DNA of 64,000 nucleotides, taken from NCBI RefSeq assembly GCF_015832195.1, contig NC_052031.1, positions 8,371,850 through 8,435,849 of the forward strand, written 5' to 3'. Source of the stretch: Motacilla alba alba (Eukaryota > Chordata > Aves > Passeriformes > Motacillidae). A program made the translations under genes and the position numbers. Shown here in pieces: positions 48,559 to 62,222 of the stretch. Under the pieces are notes generated by a model. It ran no database searches and was not told the origin of the DNA. It saw nothing but the letters and a program-made list of their open reading frames with translations. The stretch's first letter is position 1, and each line of letters starts with the position of its first letter.

Positions 48559-51500
48559 GCTACATTTATTCCTGGAGTTATATTGTTCATGTCTGCTGAA
48601 GATATGACACACTGTTAAAAATGTGTTTAACAAAAAATTGAAAGCATTCACTGCCAACTCACAAAAATTACTGTCCTTCTCCACAGGTACTGGAGTTGGT
48701 ACAGAGTGTTGAACAATGCAATCAGACAAAAAGTCCATCAACCTTTCCTATGCAGGGACTATTGCCTGAAACACTTGAAAAAAAAAAAAAATCACACAGA
48801 GAAACAGTACAAAAACCAAGTGGCTTTTGTCCTTTTGTGGCCTTTTAGCTTTGCCAGGGTCTCATTCAGACCTTTGAAAGAAGTGGAAAATACTCAAAGC
48901 TTCAGAGACCATCTTTCCTTTTTCTTTCTTTCTCAGCATTAACTTTCTTCTCAAGCCCTCCAGCATCCTTAAACTTTCTTCCTCCAGGAAGTAGCATTAG
49001 GAACAGAGAAAGTGCAGACAGAAAACGTGTATTCCAGGGGCCATACAGACAGGATAGGCAGTGGAAGAATAACAAATACAAGACTATTCATGAAGAGCTG
49101 GTCTTTGGCATCCTCTGGCATATCCATAGAAGTGGAAATCATGCCAGTTCTTGGGTTCTGTTCAAAACACTGCAAAAGAAAGGCCAGCAACATCCTCACT
49201 ATCTTTAGAAGAGCTATCCTTGTGCAGAGAAAACTGCTAAAACCAAGATCACAAGAGAACGAGATTTTCAGTCCCGCTTGTGTAATTTAAATGGAGACAT
49301 AATTTTAGGGAGTGGTGAGCACTGACCTGGAAAATCAGTTTCTAACTGAGATATCTAAGAGGTAGAACCAAAAATCTCCAGTTAGCTTTAGCAGCTGAGC
49401 CTACAGAATGCAAATTCAATTGGTCAGATAATTGCTAATGGTTGTAGGCTAGATACTGATCAGGACGCTTTACTTGAATAATTTCTGAAAAATAAGACCC
49501 TATAAAACATAATATATTTGCTGGTAAAGAGATATTAATTGCATTTGTACCTCATTCTGTCCAGCTGGATTAAATTCTTGCTGAGCATATCAGACAGCTT
49601 TTATTAGCTTCTTGTCATGCTAAGAAAGAAGGCATTTAATGCTAGAAAATTGCTTTAAAACTATATAAATCTTTGCAGCCGCAAAGGACCCACTCAGACT
49701 GAAAAATCCTTGCTTTTTAAAACAAACTCACTCTGTTAAACATATTTTCAGTCCAAACATTCAAAGTAATGTTTAACCCTTGTTGTCTTTTCTCCCCTCT
49801 TACATGACACCCTTGTTCACTTATTGCAGTATACTTTATTTAGATTGCAGCTCTTCACTTTTTGCTCAATACAATGTACATGTAAGCATGGTAAAGTCTC
49901 ATTGAAGCAAATTAATGTAAACTTCAGATCACTCTCTTAGTAACTTTGTACGGCAAGAGAACTGATGCATGTCTTTCACTGCAGATGGATGTATAATAAT
50001 AAAAATCCCAGGAAAGTTAAATGGACAAGCCTGGATCAGATATATCCTCAAAAATGTCATCATTCTGTAAATCTGAGAAGCTCAACAGGACACTTTGGAA
50101 GCCAAAAAATTAATCATTTAAAAGTGGGAACATAGCCTAGATTTAGCCAAGTCCAGGCTTTAGAATTTAGCAACATACTACATGGCTTATAACAAGGTAT
50201 CTGACAGATACGGAATTTTATCTGTTCATATTTGCCATATACAAATGTAGAATTTATATTTTATTTTCATAATTAAATTTTCATAATAAAAATGTTTCTG
50301 GATCATATGAGTCACCTAGTTCAAATATTCTGATAAAGAAATGTAACTCCTTAATTTAGAAAATATGGAATATTTTCATGCCTAAGTAGCACATTACTGC
50401 TAGAATTTTTTTTAGACTATCCACAAATTGAATTACAGACTATATTTTGAAGAAAAAAATAATGAATTGTGATGGAAAAGGATTGGTTTAGCAATTCAGT
50501 CGTAAATACCAAATGAAAAAAGACAACAGAGTGCTGCACCTGGAAACCATGTGAGTTAGAAAAGGATGCTCATTCTAATATTGGCCTCTGGCTTAGGCCT
50601 CTCTGTTTAGTTCTGCTCATCCTTGAGGTATAACAGGTATAAGCTTCATTGTTAACTCTAAATTCAGACATTACCAGGATTTATATAATCTGTGCGCAAA
50701 TTCTATTCCCAAATGAGTTGGTTGCTCCACTCCTAGAGAAGATTTGATTATATGAGTCCTTGCATGCAGTGATTTCCCATTCTCTGTGTTAGCAGAGGCT
50801 CATGACAGCAGATTTCAAGTTAGATTTTCAGCCATCAACCAGTTTTTCTCCTTGAAGTCACAAGTTAGTTTTTCTGGCTGATATCAATCTGGGACATACC
50901 TTTTAAGTAGGAGCCAAGATAACACAAACAAGTTCATTTTTGAATGTGAATTTAAGGAACTATTTGAAAGCACCTCACTGAAACAAATAAAGGAAAAATA
51001 CCATAGGCACCTATATGCAGACTGAAAATTAACTACCCTGCCAGCTTCTTGTTGGATTGGTCTAAATATTCTTGTATCACCAATTGCTTTTAATATGAAT
51101 ATTTGGATTTCATTTGAGTGGTGTTGCAATGTCACCTGCATAAATCTTTTTTCAGATAGTCTTCATTTAATGTGTGCTTTGCTCAGTCAAGGCCTAGAAA
51201 CAAAGAAGAATTCTTTAAAAACAAACTGGAACAAATTCCTAGGATGAGAAGATATCCCTCAGGAGTTTCAAAGGAACATATATTGAGTAATATTATCAGG
51301 AATTCTGTAGGCAATATTATTTGTTACCATTCCCAAATACTTGAAAAATCAGTCATTGGCTTACATGAGACTCAAAACCTATAATATTTTTCAAGGATGG
51401 TTTTCAGCTATCTTCTATTTGCTTTTTATTGCTGAAGTTGCTATGGTTTGAATTTCCAAGCTTTTCTCTGCCACATCCTGTAGGCTGATGTTTTATCTAT

Positions 51501-54430
51501 GTTTAATGGAAACCGATCTTATATGAGCATACAGCTTGCAGCTGAATTTTCAGAAATCTGTCGGCTATTTCAAGTCCTAAAATAATATGATGAGTCTTGG
51601 AGTTACAGAGGCAGGTAGGAACCACTTTATGGCATTTTGCTTCTGTGATTTGGAGACCCCTTGAGAGGTTCCCTTCCCAAAAGACCCAAATGTGTTACTG
51701 TAAAACCTAAGGCCAGTTCCATAAAAATCTTGCTCCAAAGAGAGGACCATACCAGCTTGTCAGGGCCTAAGAATTCATCCCTTGGGATCTTCTCATCACA
51801 CCTGTGCAATTCTTCACTGTGTGGTGCAGTGAAGCTGATAGACAGCTCCATTTGCTGTCTCTCTGTGAGAGAAGAAATAAATCCCAGAATGTGTGAAATA
51901 AACCCCAGAGCACAGTACTGCAAGACTGATGTTTAAAAAGCTCATTATCTATGAAATGCATTGCATGTCCTTCATCGGATTGTAAGAATTGGGAATCTAA
52001 AGTAATTGCATGATGTCTTCCTCACAACAGTCATTTTGTATTTATCTTCCCAACAGTTTCCAGGGAATTGGTATTAGACTTTCCTATGAGCTTGGAGACA
52101 GGACACAGAGATAAATTACCTTGGACAAGTCTTCAAAAGAGTTGAACCTGGGCCATCACCAGACCACACACTTGTTCCGAACCCAAACAGGTGGAATTGA
52201 CTCTTTGCTTCCCTTCCACAAAAACAGATCTCCTTATGGTTACACTTGGAGTTTCAACTGCACTGTTACTTCCTCCCAAGGAAGACAGTGGGGTTGTAGC
52301 AGATTAATCTGCCTTTTATTTCCATCAGGCAAGTAGCTCGACTTTTTAATTGACCTGCTGTGATTTCTGAGTTGAGGAAAAACACAAAAGGTTTTTATTA
52401 AAACCAAAATACTTAGCTTTTTTGAAACACCCTGCTTGGTATTTGCTTTCTACACACTAAACCTGTTTTTCTTTTATCCCTCCATAACATTTGGATGAAA
52501 TGGATCCTTAAGCCTTACTATTCAGCAATTGGGCCTTTAAAAACAATTTTTTTGATAATATGGGTTTTTAGAACACATTTATATATTTATTTCTTGGATT
52601 AGTGTATTTAAGGTGGTGTGAGGAGCTGAGGGTACTGACTGCTTTTTCTAAACCACATGGGGTTCTTTTGGCATTAGTGATGAAGCTGTTCTATGCCAGA
52701 TAACTGAGGCTTATGAACAAAGCTACTTGATTTAAAAGTTCATGCACAGGTTACAGAAACACCGGTGGTGTGAGCAGGTTTTCTTCTCTCCTCTTTTAAA
52801 CCTTTAAACAGCTCTTTTCCCAGCAATAGCTAACTCCAGCTAAGGGGCTTATACATGCCTGAAGAAAGCAAAATGTCTGTGCTTCTGCTTCTCCAGCAGA
52901 CCTGGACACAGGTCCTGTGGCAAGCCCTCATTTACTGCTTAATTCTTTTTACAGGCAGCAGGTATTAAACAAGCTCCTTGCAGCAGCTGTTCTGGGAAAC
53001 ACTGGCAGGGCTGTAATCCCCTGGCTGAAATGCCCTGAGGTATTTACTGACTCTGCTCAGCTGAGGAGCCTCCAAGTCACTGGAGCCAGACTAACTCTGG
53101 GCTCCTGGTGTTAGTAGCCAAATGTAAAAACAAATCAAAATATATGTCCAGGATCTGAGTCTTAGGCTAAATAGGAAAAGCCCAGATCAAAAACCTCTAC
53201 AGTGGGGCACCCAGGAAGGTTCTGTTCAGCTCTTGAGTCCTTTTCAAAATATGCTTGTTTTCTTTAAACTTAATTCATCTTTTGAAATGTAGAATATAAT
53301 TTCAAACTGGAATTAGAAACATATTTGCTTATGACTCAAATAAATAAATCGATGGATTTTTTCCCCTCCAGTTTTTTAAGTTGAAACTACTTTTCAGCTT
53401 CTTTTTCCTAATTTGGTAACTCTGAAGTTTGGGGTTTTTAAAATTTTATTTATTTTTAAGCAATTTTAGAAATAAAGTATTTACTGAAAAACATCACCCA
53501 GCACTGGAAAATCACTTTGGAAGGAAATAAAGTGAAAAATGTTCTCAAAGAAAACACTGAAAAGGAACCAACAAACATCCTACTGCAAGATGAACAGGAA
53601 TATGAAAAAAACATAGACTTCATTAGACAGATCAATTCCTCATAATAGCCTAATCTAATAATCAGGCTGACTAAGGGCTTTGCGTCCTTTAGTGAAAATA
53701 AGGATGTAAGAAATGCTGAAGTTCTGGTTCACTGCCTTCTCTCAGACACTTAAGTTCTATGTTACAGCCTCTGCTGTATTTTTTAATTATTATTATTGTT
53801 ATTTTTAATACTAGGCTGCTTTAACTTTCTTATCCAGGGACGAGAGTTTTATGGATTGAGCAGACAGTGTACCAGCAGCTGCAGTTAAAATTATTCCCTT
53901 CTTATATTATAGAAAGAACAGGTCATTTGGAATGGAAAGCTTTTACAGTCTTTGTAACTGAGATGGGCAAGGTGGCTCTCAATATTTTCCATCCACAGGA
54001 TAACTAAGATACTTGGATTTGACTGTCTGGCTTGGGAATGAACTAGAAGCAGTTCTAATAGGAGCATAGATATGGTTGAGCTTTCAGGCAATTCTGGAAT
54101 GCACTTCTACCACATTAATTTACTCAATTTTATGGTCAGATCATAACTGGGCATGATGCTGTATACAGACAACACACAGACACAATGAGGTTGTGAGGTG
54201 GCTTGTACAGAAAATCTCCCAGTGAAAGCTATTCAAACACTACCATTATTTCTTCAGCCTCCCCTGCTTATTTTTCAGCACAATGTGGTATCTTGAAGAA
54301 ACGTTCATGGTCAGGCTTTCTGTGCTCTTGGAAGTGCTCTCACCTGGCCATGGCTCTGCAGAGGCAGCAAGGCTAAACCACAGGACTCAGCTCTGTCACA
54401 GGCAGTCACAATAAAGAGCAAACCACAATT
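48559..54430. other. Gene-poor AT-rich stretch
   Basis: No gene, RNA gene or recognised transposon in 5.9 kb. Overlapping open frames on both strands near 49000-49290 and 51627-51960 have no recognisable content. Short A-runs occur near 48780. Confidence 0.55.
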
Positions 54431-54515
54431 GTGCCCATGTCAGGGGGAGTGGAGCTAGATGATCTTTAAGAAAAACCTTCCAACCCAAACCTTTCCAAGA
54501 CTCTATTATTCTATA
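54431..54515 (+). mobile_element. CR1 LINE 3' tail remnant
   Basis: Only the terminal part of CR1 is left: 'gtgcccatgtcaggggga', 'ggagctagatgatctttaag', 'ccttccaacccaaacc' and an 'attctata' end near 54515. The order and sense match the 3' untranslated end of CR1 on the plus strand. Everything upstream was lost or has decayed. Confidence 0.78.
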
Positions 54516-55029
54516 ACTAGTACTTGGAAGTATTCAAATTATATCATATTATGGTGCTGCCTGGCATTTCCCCCAATTTAATCCTTCTTTCCAGTGTCTG
54601 AGTATCAGAATGCATGCACTGCACCAGATGAAATCTGGCCATGAACTTGCACCCAGGCATTTTCCCCCCATTCTCTGTGGATCCCATATGCCTTCACAGA
54701 GCTCTGCAACACCAGCAGCTCACAGGCAGGCTGTGAGTTCCTACTCTGCAGTCTGCTTCTCTTCCTTGTTGCTTTCAAACCCTCAGCATCCAACCCCTCC
54801 TGAAGAAAGTTTTATTACTGCCTAAATCAGTCTTCTCACATTTCACGGCACGGAATTTTCTCCCATTTCTATCTCTCTAACAAAAGGCTTTCCAATTCTT
54901 TCTTTATGGCATCCCCATCTTTCACTACAGTGACAATGACTTCAAATGCTGTGTTGTCATGTTTTATTAGCTCACTTCTGGGTTTCTGTGCCAAAGTCAT
55001 AATGAAAATATTACATTAAGTTAGTCCAG
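54516..55029. other. Short non-coding stretch
   Basis: No gene was seen. Overlapping open frames on both strands at 54605-54825 look like a composition effect. Confidence 0.5.
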
Positions 55030-55330
55030 GTTTGATCCTCGAGAAATCCCACTGCAATGTCCATGTGATCCAAGGCTTCTTGTTTAGGTACAGCCTGTCA
55101 TCTTCCATCTAAACAATCCTTCAGCCAAGTTCCAGTTCTTGTATTAGTTGTATCCAGCCCAAGAAATTTCCTGTGACCCAGTCCCAAATACTTTACTGAA
55201 GTCCAGATATTTTACTGCATTTTTCCTCATGAGAAATTGAAGTGTTTTATCAAAAGGAGATTGAGTATCCTTAATAGAAACATGTGGGGCAATCTGTGGT
55301 TTGGTCATATTTTCATTTGAATTTTTTTCC
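55030..55330 (-). mobile_element. Decayed CR1-like LINE reverse-transcriptase fragment
   Basis: On the minus strand this encodes a recognisable piece of non-LTR reverse transcriptase around motif A. The peptide VKYLDFSKVFGTGSQEIS corresponds to the family pattern YLDFSKAFDTVSHxxL. The first aspartate of motif A is kept, while the second (the D of AFD) has become G. The frame is open only over 55144-55383 and is broken beyond the motif by a stop. The nucleotide sequence also follows the CR1 layout, in the antisense phrase 'actttactgaagtccagat' and the 'cttcagccaagttccag' block. It is strongly diverged and non-functional. An L2/L3-type origin instead of CR1 is possible. Confidence 0.68.
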
Positions 55331-58300
55331 TTCATTAATTTTGTTTTGAATTTATTACTCTTTTTCCTCAAAATTTTCTTCAAGCCTTAAGTAATGCCAT
55401 TAAGATTATAATGGCCTTTTCTTCTCTTTCCTTTTTTTTTTTTTTTTAACAGCAGAGAATGACAGGATTCCCAGATAACTAGTTTGTTTTAAAAATTAAT
55501 CAATACAACAAAATCTTTATGTGAAACCTTGGTGGAAAACAAACTCTTTTTGTGACTCAGATTCCATTAGCCTCAGCATATATTTGTTACAGGGCATTCC
55601 TGAATTTCCAGTCCATATCTGGTATAAGTAAGACTAAAATGGTATTATAAATTGACAAAAACCAAAAGGCTAGAGTTAGTGAATTGGAAGATGAGGGATT
55701 CTTGTCATAAGAAACTGGAAATTGTGCAGTCAGCTATATCACAGAAGAGGTCTCTAGATCACTGTCAGGAGTGATGCAAAAGATGGCATAAATTAGATGT
55801 GGGCATTGGTGAAAATGCAAGATGAGCATGTTACATTCAGAAGATGACCATAGATATTCTCTTTTTACAATACACGGTATAAAGCCCACTTGTGATATTT
55901 TTACTTTTGTTTACACTGACAGACCTCTGATTATTTAACTATGGCATTACTTTTGACCATTACATCTGCTGGATGCCCTAACCAAGACAGGCTGCACTCT
56001 TCTAATCAGGTACTTCACCCTCCTCACAAATACATTGCTGAAAGTGATACATGTTCACAAGCATTTGGTATCAATGTAGAGACATTTTTTTCCCCTCAAA
56101 ATATCCTAAGTTATTTTCTTAGAAAATTTCTGATTCATTTCTTTGAGCCCAATCAAAACCTTGAGGACAGATACAGATAAAGCAATAGACCAGGGAGGTG
56201 CTTTCCAAGCCATCACAACAGTAACTTTGATTTATTTAGTTTGTTTTTCTCCTGATGGTGGTCCATCTCCTGATCTGCACTTGTCTTCTTGCACTGGGAA
56301 TCAGGAGCTGCCAGACAATCCTGGCCATTTTAACTCCTGTTAAGTTGTTTGGATGCCAGAGCCAGATTAGATGAATGTAGTCTTTCATTTCTGATTCGGA
56401 ACATTACTGTTCATATGGAACAAGATTTGTCATAGATGTCCATTTTAGTGGAAGGCAGAAAGGATTTAAGGACATCACCCACCTTCACTGCCCTTGAAAT
56501 GTGTGTGATGCCAGGTATGAGGTCACCTGGGTGGAATATACAGATACTTGGTTTCATAGGAGCCATATACAAGTATTAAAAACTGAACAAAACCAGTGCT
56601 GCAGTGAAAATGAAATCATTACAATAATCTGCTTTCAGGCAACTGGTGTTAGATTAGAGCTAATCAATTTGCCACGCAGAATACATAATAGCCACTATAA
56701 TAGGACATCATACAGAGGCAGCAGATGGATTTTTGAAGAGTAACAAAGAGACTTAGACACCAGATAGATTGACTTTCTTTATCTCTTCACACTTTTTATA
56801 AGCATAGAGCAACTCCCTTGGCTGGCATACACTCACTTGGGTGAGCTGAGTGGAACTAAAGAGATTTACAAGAGCTTACAGTCAATTCCTTACACCTCTT
56901 TTTCCCCTCAGTCTGCTTGCACAACTTAGCTTTACTTGCAATTTCAATCTTTTTGGGCAGCCTCTACAACTTATAAGAGGAAAGTCTCTGCAGCAGTAAT
57001 TTATTAAAAATAAATCATTCCACTGCAAAAGTTTTCTTGGTTAAAAATCTCCTACTTCCCTTGTACCTACACTTGGTGATCTATGAGTTTCTTCACATGT
57101 GACTATGTTGGGAGGGGGCATTATTACTTTTCTATTTTCTCTTCACATCAAAATATGTCATTTTTTAAACATTTTCTCTGGATGCTTGCACATATGAGTA
57201 GTTCTGCTGTCTCTGTTATTATGTGGAAGCAAGAAATGTTGGAGAGAACCAGTCCTCTGTGAATAGTCAAAAATGCTTGAAAGTACATTATATCCCCTAG
57301 ACATTAGACTCAAATTTCTGAATGAGCCAGCTTGAAATCTAATGTGAGCTCCCATATTACTGCATCTAACTTTGATAATTTTATCTGATGTTCCTACAGT
57401 GACAATTTGCACATTCAAATACTTTTTACAGCTCAAAAATTGTTTTGTTTTTGCATGTTTTTTATGAAATCAAGAAGAGAGAAAGAAAAAGGATTTAAAA
57501 TTAGTGATTTATTTACTCTTTCTCAGAAGTCCTTTGCTATTTCTTTATATTTCAATCAATCACTGGGAATGGTGAGACAAGGTTAAAACAATTGAAGGTG
57601 ATCAAAGTCTTCATGGTAATGTAGATATCAGTTTTTATAAAGCTGTCAAAAAAATACTGACATGCAAAATTTCAGTATTAATATAATACCTTAAATAATT
57701 TTGTTGTTTTTTATTTTAACTCAGACACATTCTGGATGTACATATCTACCAAAAGAAAGGGAATCTCTAATATGCATTATGAGCAACAGCATATAGTTGT
57801 ATGCATTTTTAGAAGAGGAAGGCATCTCATCGTCCAGTGTTTAAGGCTAGTAAGAAACTATTGGACAGTGAAGGGTTAATTCTGATGAGGACTGAATTCT
57901 TTGAACATTAAAGCTGCCACTGGCTTGTACAAAGTGGTTTGTTTTAATGGTTCTTAGCAAGTATGTCCTGGATTGCTAAACATGATTTTAATTTATAATG
58001 GTATTAACACAGCAGTTTGTTGCATTGTCACTTTTGGGAAGCATGAAATGAGACATGAGAGTTACCGGATTTGTTTGTAGGCACATGGGAAAGTTTCATC
58101 ACAAAAATCATTCTCTTGGGACTGAACAGTTCATACTTGGATTTTTTAAATAAAATAGGACAGACACTAAATATTTCAGTAAAATTCTGGGTTTTATTGG
58201 AGCTTCTGTTGGAAGAAGAACTTAGGGAGGGTGAATTTGAATTTAAGTTCTATGTTTGTGTTGCTACAGAAAATCCCAAGTGGCCATTGAGATCCCACTG

Positions 58301-58544
58301 ACAAATCCATATCATTCTGTCTGCAAAGTACTTTTCCTTATTTCCCTACCTATGGGAATAGACTGAAGAATAAATCAGGGAATTGCTCTAACTGCATCAC
58401 GAACGTTGTGTGAAAGCACAAATCCATCTGCAGCATTTCCTGCAGCAGGGGGATGCACATCTCAGGTGGGTCTGGCCCCGAGTTCTTGTTGCACTGTGGG
58501 GATGATTGCAGTGTGCTCACACTGGCACTGCTGCTGTGGGAGGT
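55331..58544. other. Gene-poor AT-rich stretch
   Basis: No gene or recognised transposon. A T16 run at 55432-55447 is followed by aacag, which looks like a splice acceptor but has no coding segment after it. Confidence 0.55.
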
Positions 58545-58625
58545 GGGTGTAGAACTGCTCCATGATCCCCTGGACAGCCTTTCTCACCACTTTTGGATGC
58601 ATCTCATGTCACCAGTGGCTGTGGA
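58545..58625. other. Possible CR1-like debris next to a CR1 fragment
   Basis: The pieces 'ctgctccatgatcccctgg' and 'ggatgcatctcatg' resemble antisense fragments of the CR1 reverse-transcriptase region, in the expected order but with the middle missing. If real, this minus-strand piece abuts a plus-strand CR1, giving a head-to-head pair. The match is short and may be chance. Confidence 0.25.
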
Positions 58626-58641
58626 AGGGGAGCAAAGGACA

Positions 58642-58835
58642 GGCTGAGGGAGCTGGGCTTGTTCAGGCTGGAGAAGAGATGACTTAGCACCACCTCATCA
58701 ATGTCTGTATCTGAAGGGATGAAGAGGATGAAGTCAGGCTCTCCTCAGTGGTTCTAACAACAGGACAGGAGGCAACAGGCAGAAACTGGAACACAGAAAG
58801 TTCCACCTGAACATAACAAAGAACTTCTTTACTGT
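58642..58835 (+). mobile_element. CR1 LINE fragment, truncated at both ends
   Basis: Forward CR1 ORF2 carboxy-terminal sequence: 'ggctgagggagctgggctt', 'gttcaggctggagaagaga', then 'atgaagtcaggctctcctca', 'ggacaggaggcaacaggcag' and 'cacctgaacata'. It stops near 58835, before the usual 'actggaacaggttgccc' block and 3' tail, so the 3' end was lost after insertion. Frame breaks are present and it has no coding function. Confidence 0.88.
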
Positions 58836-61760
58836 TATATCCCTTTTCTGTGATAGAGACTTCCTAATATAAACCTGATTTTTATGATTTTTTCCCATTT
58901 GTTTAATTTTTAATTCCTGTAGGCTTTTGACATCCACCACAGCATGCCACAGTCTACACCACAGTTTAACTCAGCACTGTGTGAGCAGATGTTCTCCTGT
59001 GACCTGACACTGGGTAATTTTTTTTTGACACTTAACTGTTTCTTGCATCACAGGAAAAAACAAACAGCTGTTTCCAATATGATGTGATCAGGAGTAGCAG
59101 AGATAAACTGAATGAAGTATAGATGTGATAAAGAACCTAAAGGACTACTACTACTATCACAAAAGTAGCTAACAAAGAACATAGGTGCTACCTCAACACT
59201 TTGTATCAGCAACCTCTCCCAGAAATACTCTTTGTTCAAACTATTCAGGATCCCGTGGCTTTATTCATGACCTCCACTTCCAATTGCTCTGTATTTTTAC
59301 TTGTCAGGAAAAGTCTGTTCTTTAGCATCATCACTCTGAAATTGCATCACAGTGGCCAAAAGAGCTGGAATATTGGATCTTCTGCACACTGAGAAGGAAA
59401 GCTCTGTAAAACACATGGAATGATTTTGAAGTGTGTGGCAGAGAAAAGGCAGGTGGAGGTTTTGGCAGTACCACCTGGATGGTGTCAGGGATAGGGCTCG
59501 GGTATTCCACTCACAGAACCCCATGCCAGCTGGGTCAGCATGGCAGGCAGAGCACTCATTTCTATGGATGTACTCTCAGAATTGTTTCCAGATTGCCCAG
59601 CCTGGCAAAGTGATGCTGAGTAGCATTCAGACATAGCAAACATCTCCCTGCAATTTTCATTCCTGAGAGTTTCGTGTGCCTGACAACAGCCCTGCTGTTC
59701 CTCAGGTGGATATGTCTCACAGGTTTCCTGTGACAAATCTGCACATATGCTGCAATATGGAAACAGCAGCATTGGCTTTCCCTGGAAATGTTCAATATGC
59801 ATCTGTTAATAGGATCACATTTTCTTCACACGTTTTCCAATCTGTTATACACTGATCAGGCTACTTTGGCAACAGTAGTGTTCTTGCTAGCAAAATACCC
59901 TGCCATTGTGAAATGTGTAGAGATGCCAGTTTGCCATGAGAATGGTTACAAAATGTTTTAGTTTGGCGTTCTAGCCGAGAGCTAAACTATTATCTAAGCT
60001 GCTTGTTTTCCATTCCGTGTTCTTGTTGAGTGCTGAGGAATCCACTGTCTTTTCCACTACAAAGGAAACTCTCCCCTTCTGTAGCAGACAATTCAGAGGC
60101 AATCCTCTGTGATAAAGAAAGAACATGACCACTTATGTGGTCTTATGTGCTATCTAAACTGTTGGGATGCTTATTCAATACCATTGCTTCATGTCCTGTA
60201 CTTAAGGGTTTAGGATAATTGGGTAGTTATGTTTACAAGTTAGAAAACGTTGGATAAAATCTAGGCAAAGCTAATTGTTTTGTCTTTCAGAATGAGATTC
60301 AGCTCATGGACTAAACCTAAATTTGGACATCTCTATGTATATCCCTACTTGGGAAACTATGTGGTGAGATTGCCATTGCACTAGCAGCATATGCAGATAT
60401 GTGTTAGAGCACCTTAGATAACACTTAAATTCTTGCATTTCAGCTACTGCTTTGAGTCCAGAGTACTCAAAAATCCTAGAAGAGAGGCCTATATTTAATT
60501 TTGCAAAACTAATAAGCACAAAACTTGTCAGTTCAAATGAGAAAGATTAGTAAGATTAGCAGGAAGCATGAAAACCCCCCAATTATAGCTTGTTTACAGG
60601 ACAGCAACAAAGTTTAAAAGAACATTCTAGGAAATAAGCATTGTTTCCCATTATTTTGATTCTTCCTTTAGCATCTGAAAATGCAAGTATGCCAGCACAG
60701 TGGTGCACTGGGACATAGCAACTCTTGGAGCGTTTTAAGAACATTAAATTAAAAAACACTAGGTTGAATAAGTAAAAACATGCCCTCCAATCTGTTTCAA
60801 TGGTTTATTTTATAGCACTGACAGACAACACTATTTATAGAGTTGAAACTTCTTGAGTGGAAAAAGTTAACAAAGGTATGCTCCTTTCATAAAATGGTCC
60901 AGTTCCCTCTGCACATCAGAGCATGTTCTCTGTCTGTGTGCAACACTGGTTTGGACACACATAATCCTCTCCCTGAAGACTTTCAGGCTGTAGCAATCAT
61001 CCTCACTGAATTAGATAACCCTCCCATGCTGCAGCATGACTTCTGCATTTCACAGCTTTATCTGCATTCTCCCTTTATCTGATGGAAGCAGAATTTTTTT
61101 ACATAACAAAGCTGTTAATTAGTTCTTGAAAAGATTGATAGGGACTTATTTTGTAATAATTAGAGCTAGTGCCATTACTCCTGAGGCTAAGGCTGTGCTG
61201 GAACAGAGATTGACAAGCTTTGTAGTTGAACAGAGATTCAAAGGCACTCCATAAACAAACCTGTTTTATGAAGGTTTAATAGACATATGCATGCAAAAGC
61301 TGTGTATACCAAGTGTGTTTTGCAAGAATGCATTATGTAAAGGAAAAACAAATTTTCAGATGATGTAATGGAATATAATACAGTAAAGTAGTTGTATTTC
61401 TTACAGGCATCTGAATTTCTAGACTAAATTCTCTTTCTACTTTTGGATATACAGTGCTAGAAATAAAACAATTTAGCTTTTCTGTGGAACTCCCAAAATA
61501 AACACATTTCTAAGGCTAAAACTCTGCCTTCAAACCCCTGGATAAAACTGTCATTTGCTTCACTGGATTATTTGGATGATGAGCACATAACAAGAGGCAT
61601 CAATAGGTAAATCAGAAAGATGAGTAACTATCCATACCCTTTAAAACACAAAAATAGTTGTTTAGAACTTCCAATTACTTTTGTCAAGAATAAATGCAAG
61701 GCAGGCTTTTATTTAGCACTTTCTGAACCATTGCCTCTTCACTGGAGAGAACAGGGACCT
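58836..61760. other. Gene-poor stretch
   Basis: No gene, RNA gene or recognised transposon. The 105-codon minus-strand open frame at 59802-59485 is cysteine-rich (about ten Cys) but overlaps open frames on the plus strand and has no signal peptide, domain or splice context, so it is not called a gene. Confidence 0.5.
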
Positions 61761-62222
61761 CAGAATCACAGAATGGTTTGGGTTGGAACTGACCTTAAAG
61801 ATCATCTCATTCCAACCTCCTGCCATGGGCAGGGACACCTTTCACTCGATCAGATTGCTCAAACCCTCATCCAACCTGGCCTCAGACACTTCCAGGATGG
61901 TGCATCCACAACTTCTCTGGGCAACCTGTCACCACCCTCTCAGGAGATAACTTATTCTTAATATCTAATCTATATCTACCCTCTTTCATCTTAAAGCCAT
62001 TTCCCTTTATCCTGTCACCACAGACCTGCACCAAGGTCTTCCTCAAGACTCTTCTTCTCCAGGCTGAACAGCCCCAGGTGTTCTTCACAGGAGAGGTTCT
62101 CCATCCCTCTGACCACTTCCATGGCTCTCCTCTGGACCCATTCCAGCAGGACCATGTCTTTGTTGTACAGAGAGCCCCAGAGCTGGATGCAGCACTCCAG
62201 GTGGGGTCTCACAAGAGCACCA
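61761..62222 (-). mobile_element. CR1 LINE 3' fragment (best preserved in the window)
   Basis: A 462-bp minus-strand CR1. The 3' end is at 61761 (plus strand cagaatcacagaatgg), followed by 'tttgggttggaactgacctt', 'tccaacctcctgccatgggc', 'cacttccaggatggtgcatc' and the 3' untranslated block. The ORF2 carboxy end is then readable on the minus strand ([50 protein letters not shown]). The copy is 5'-truncated at about 62222, and an ORF2 stop follows after LGAGLW. As in other CR1 copies no target-site duplication is expected. Its relatively low divergence suggests it is younger than the other CR1 pieces here, except possibly that at 10835. Confidence 0.97.

Noticed and set aside
55432..55452. Strong splice-acceptor-like sequence (T16 followed by aacag)
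   Set aside because: No open coding segment or donor follows; homopolymer T runs often imitate acceptors.
62015..62212. A 65-codon minus-strand open frame with recognisable protein sequence
   Set aside because: It is the truncated carboxy end of CR1 ORF2; it is included in the CR1 feature and not a separate gene.
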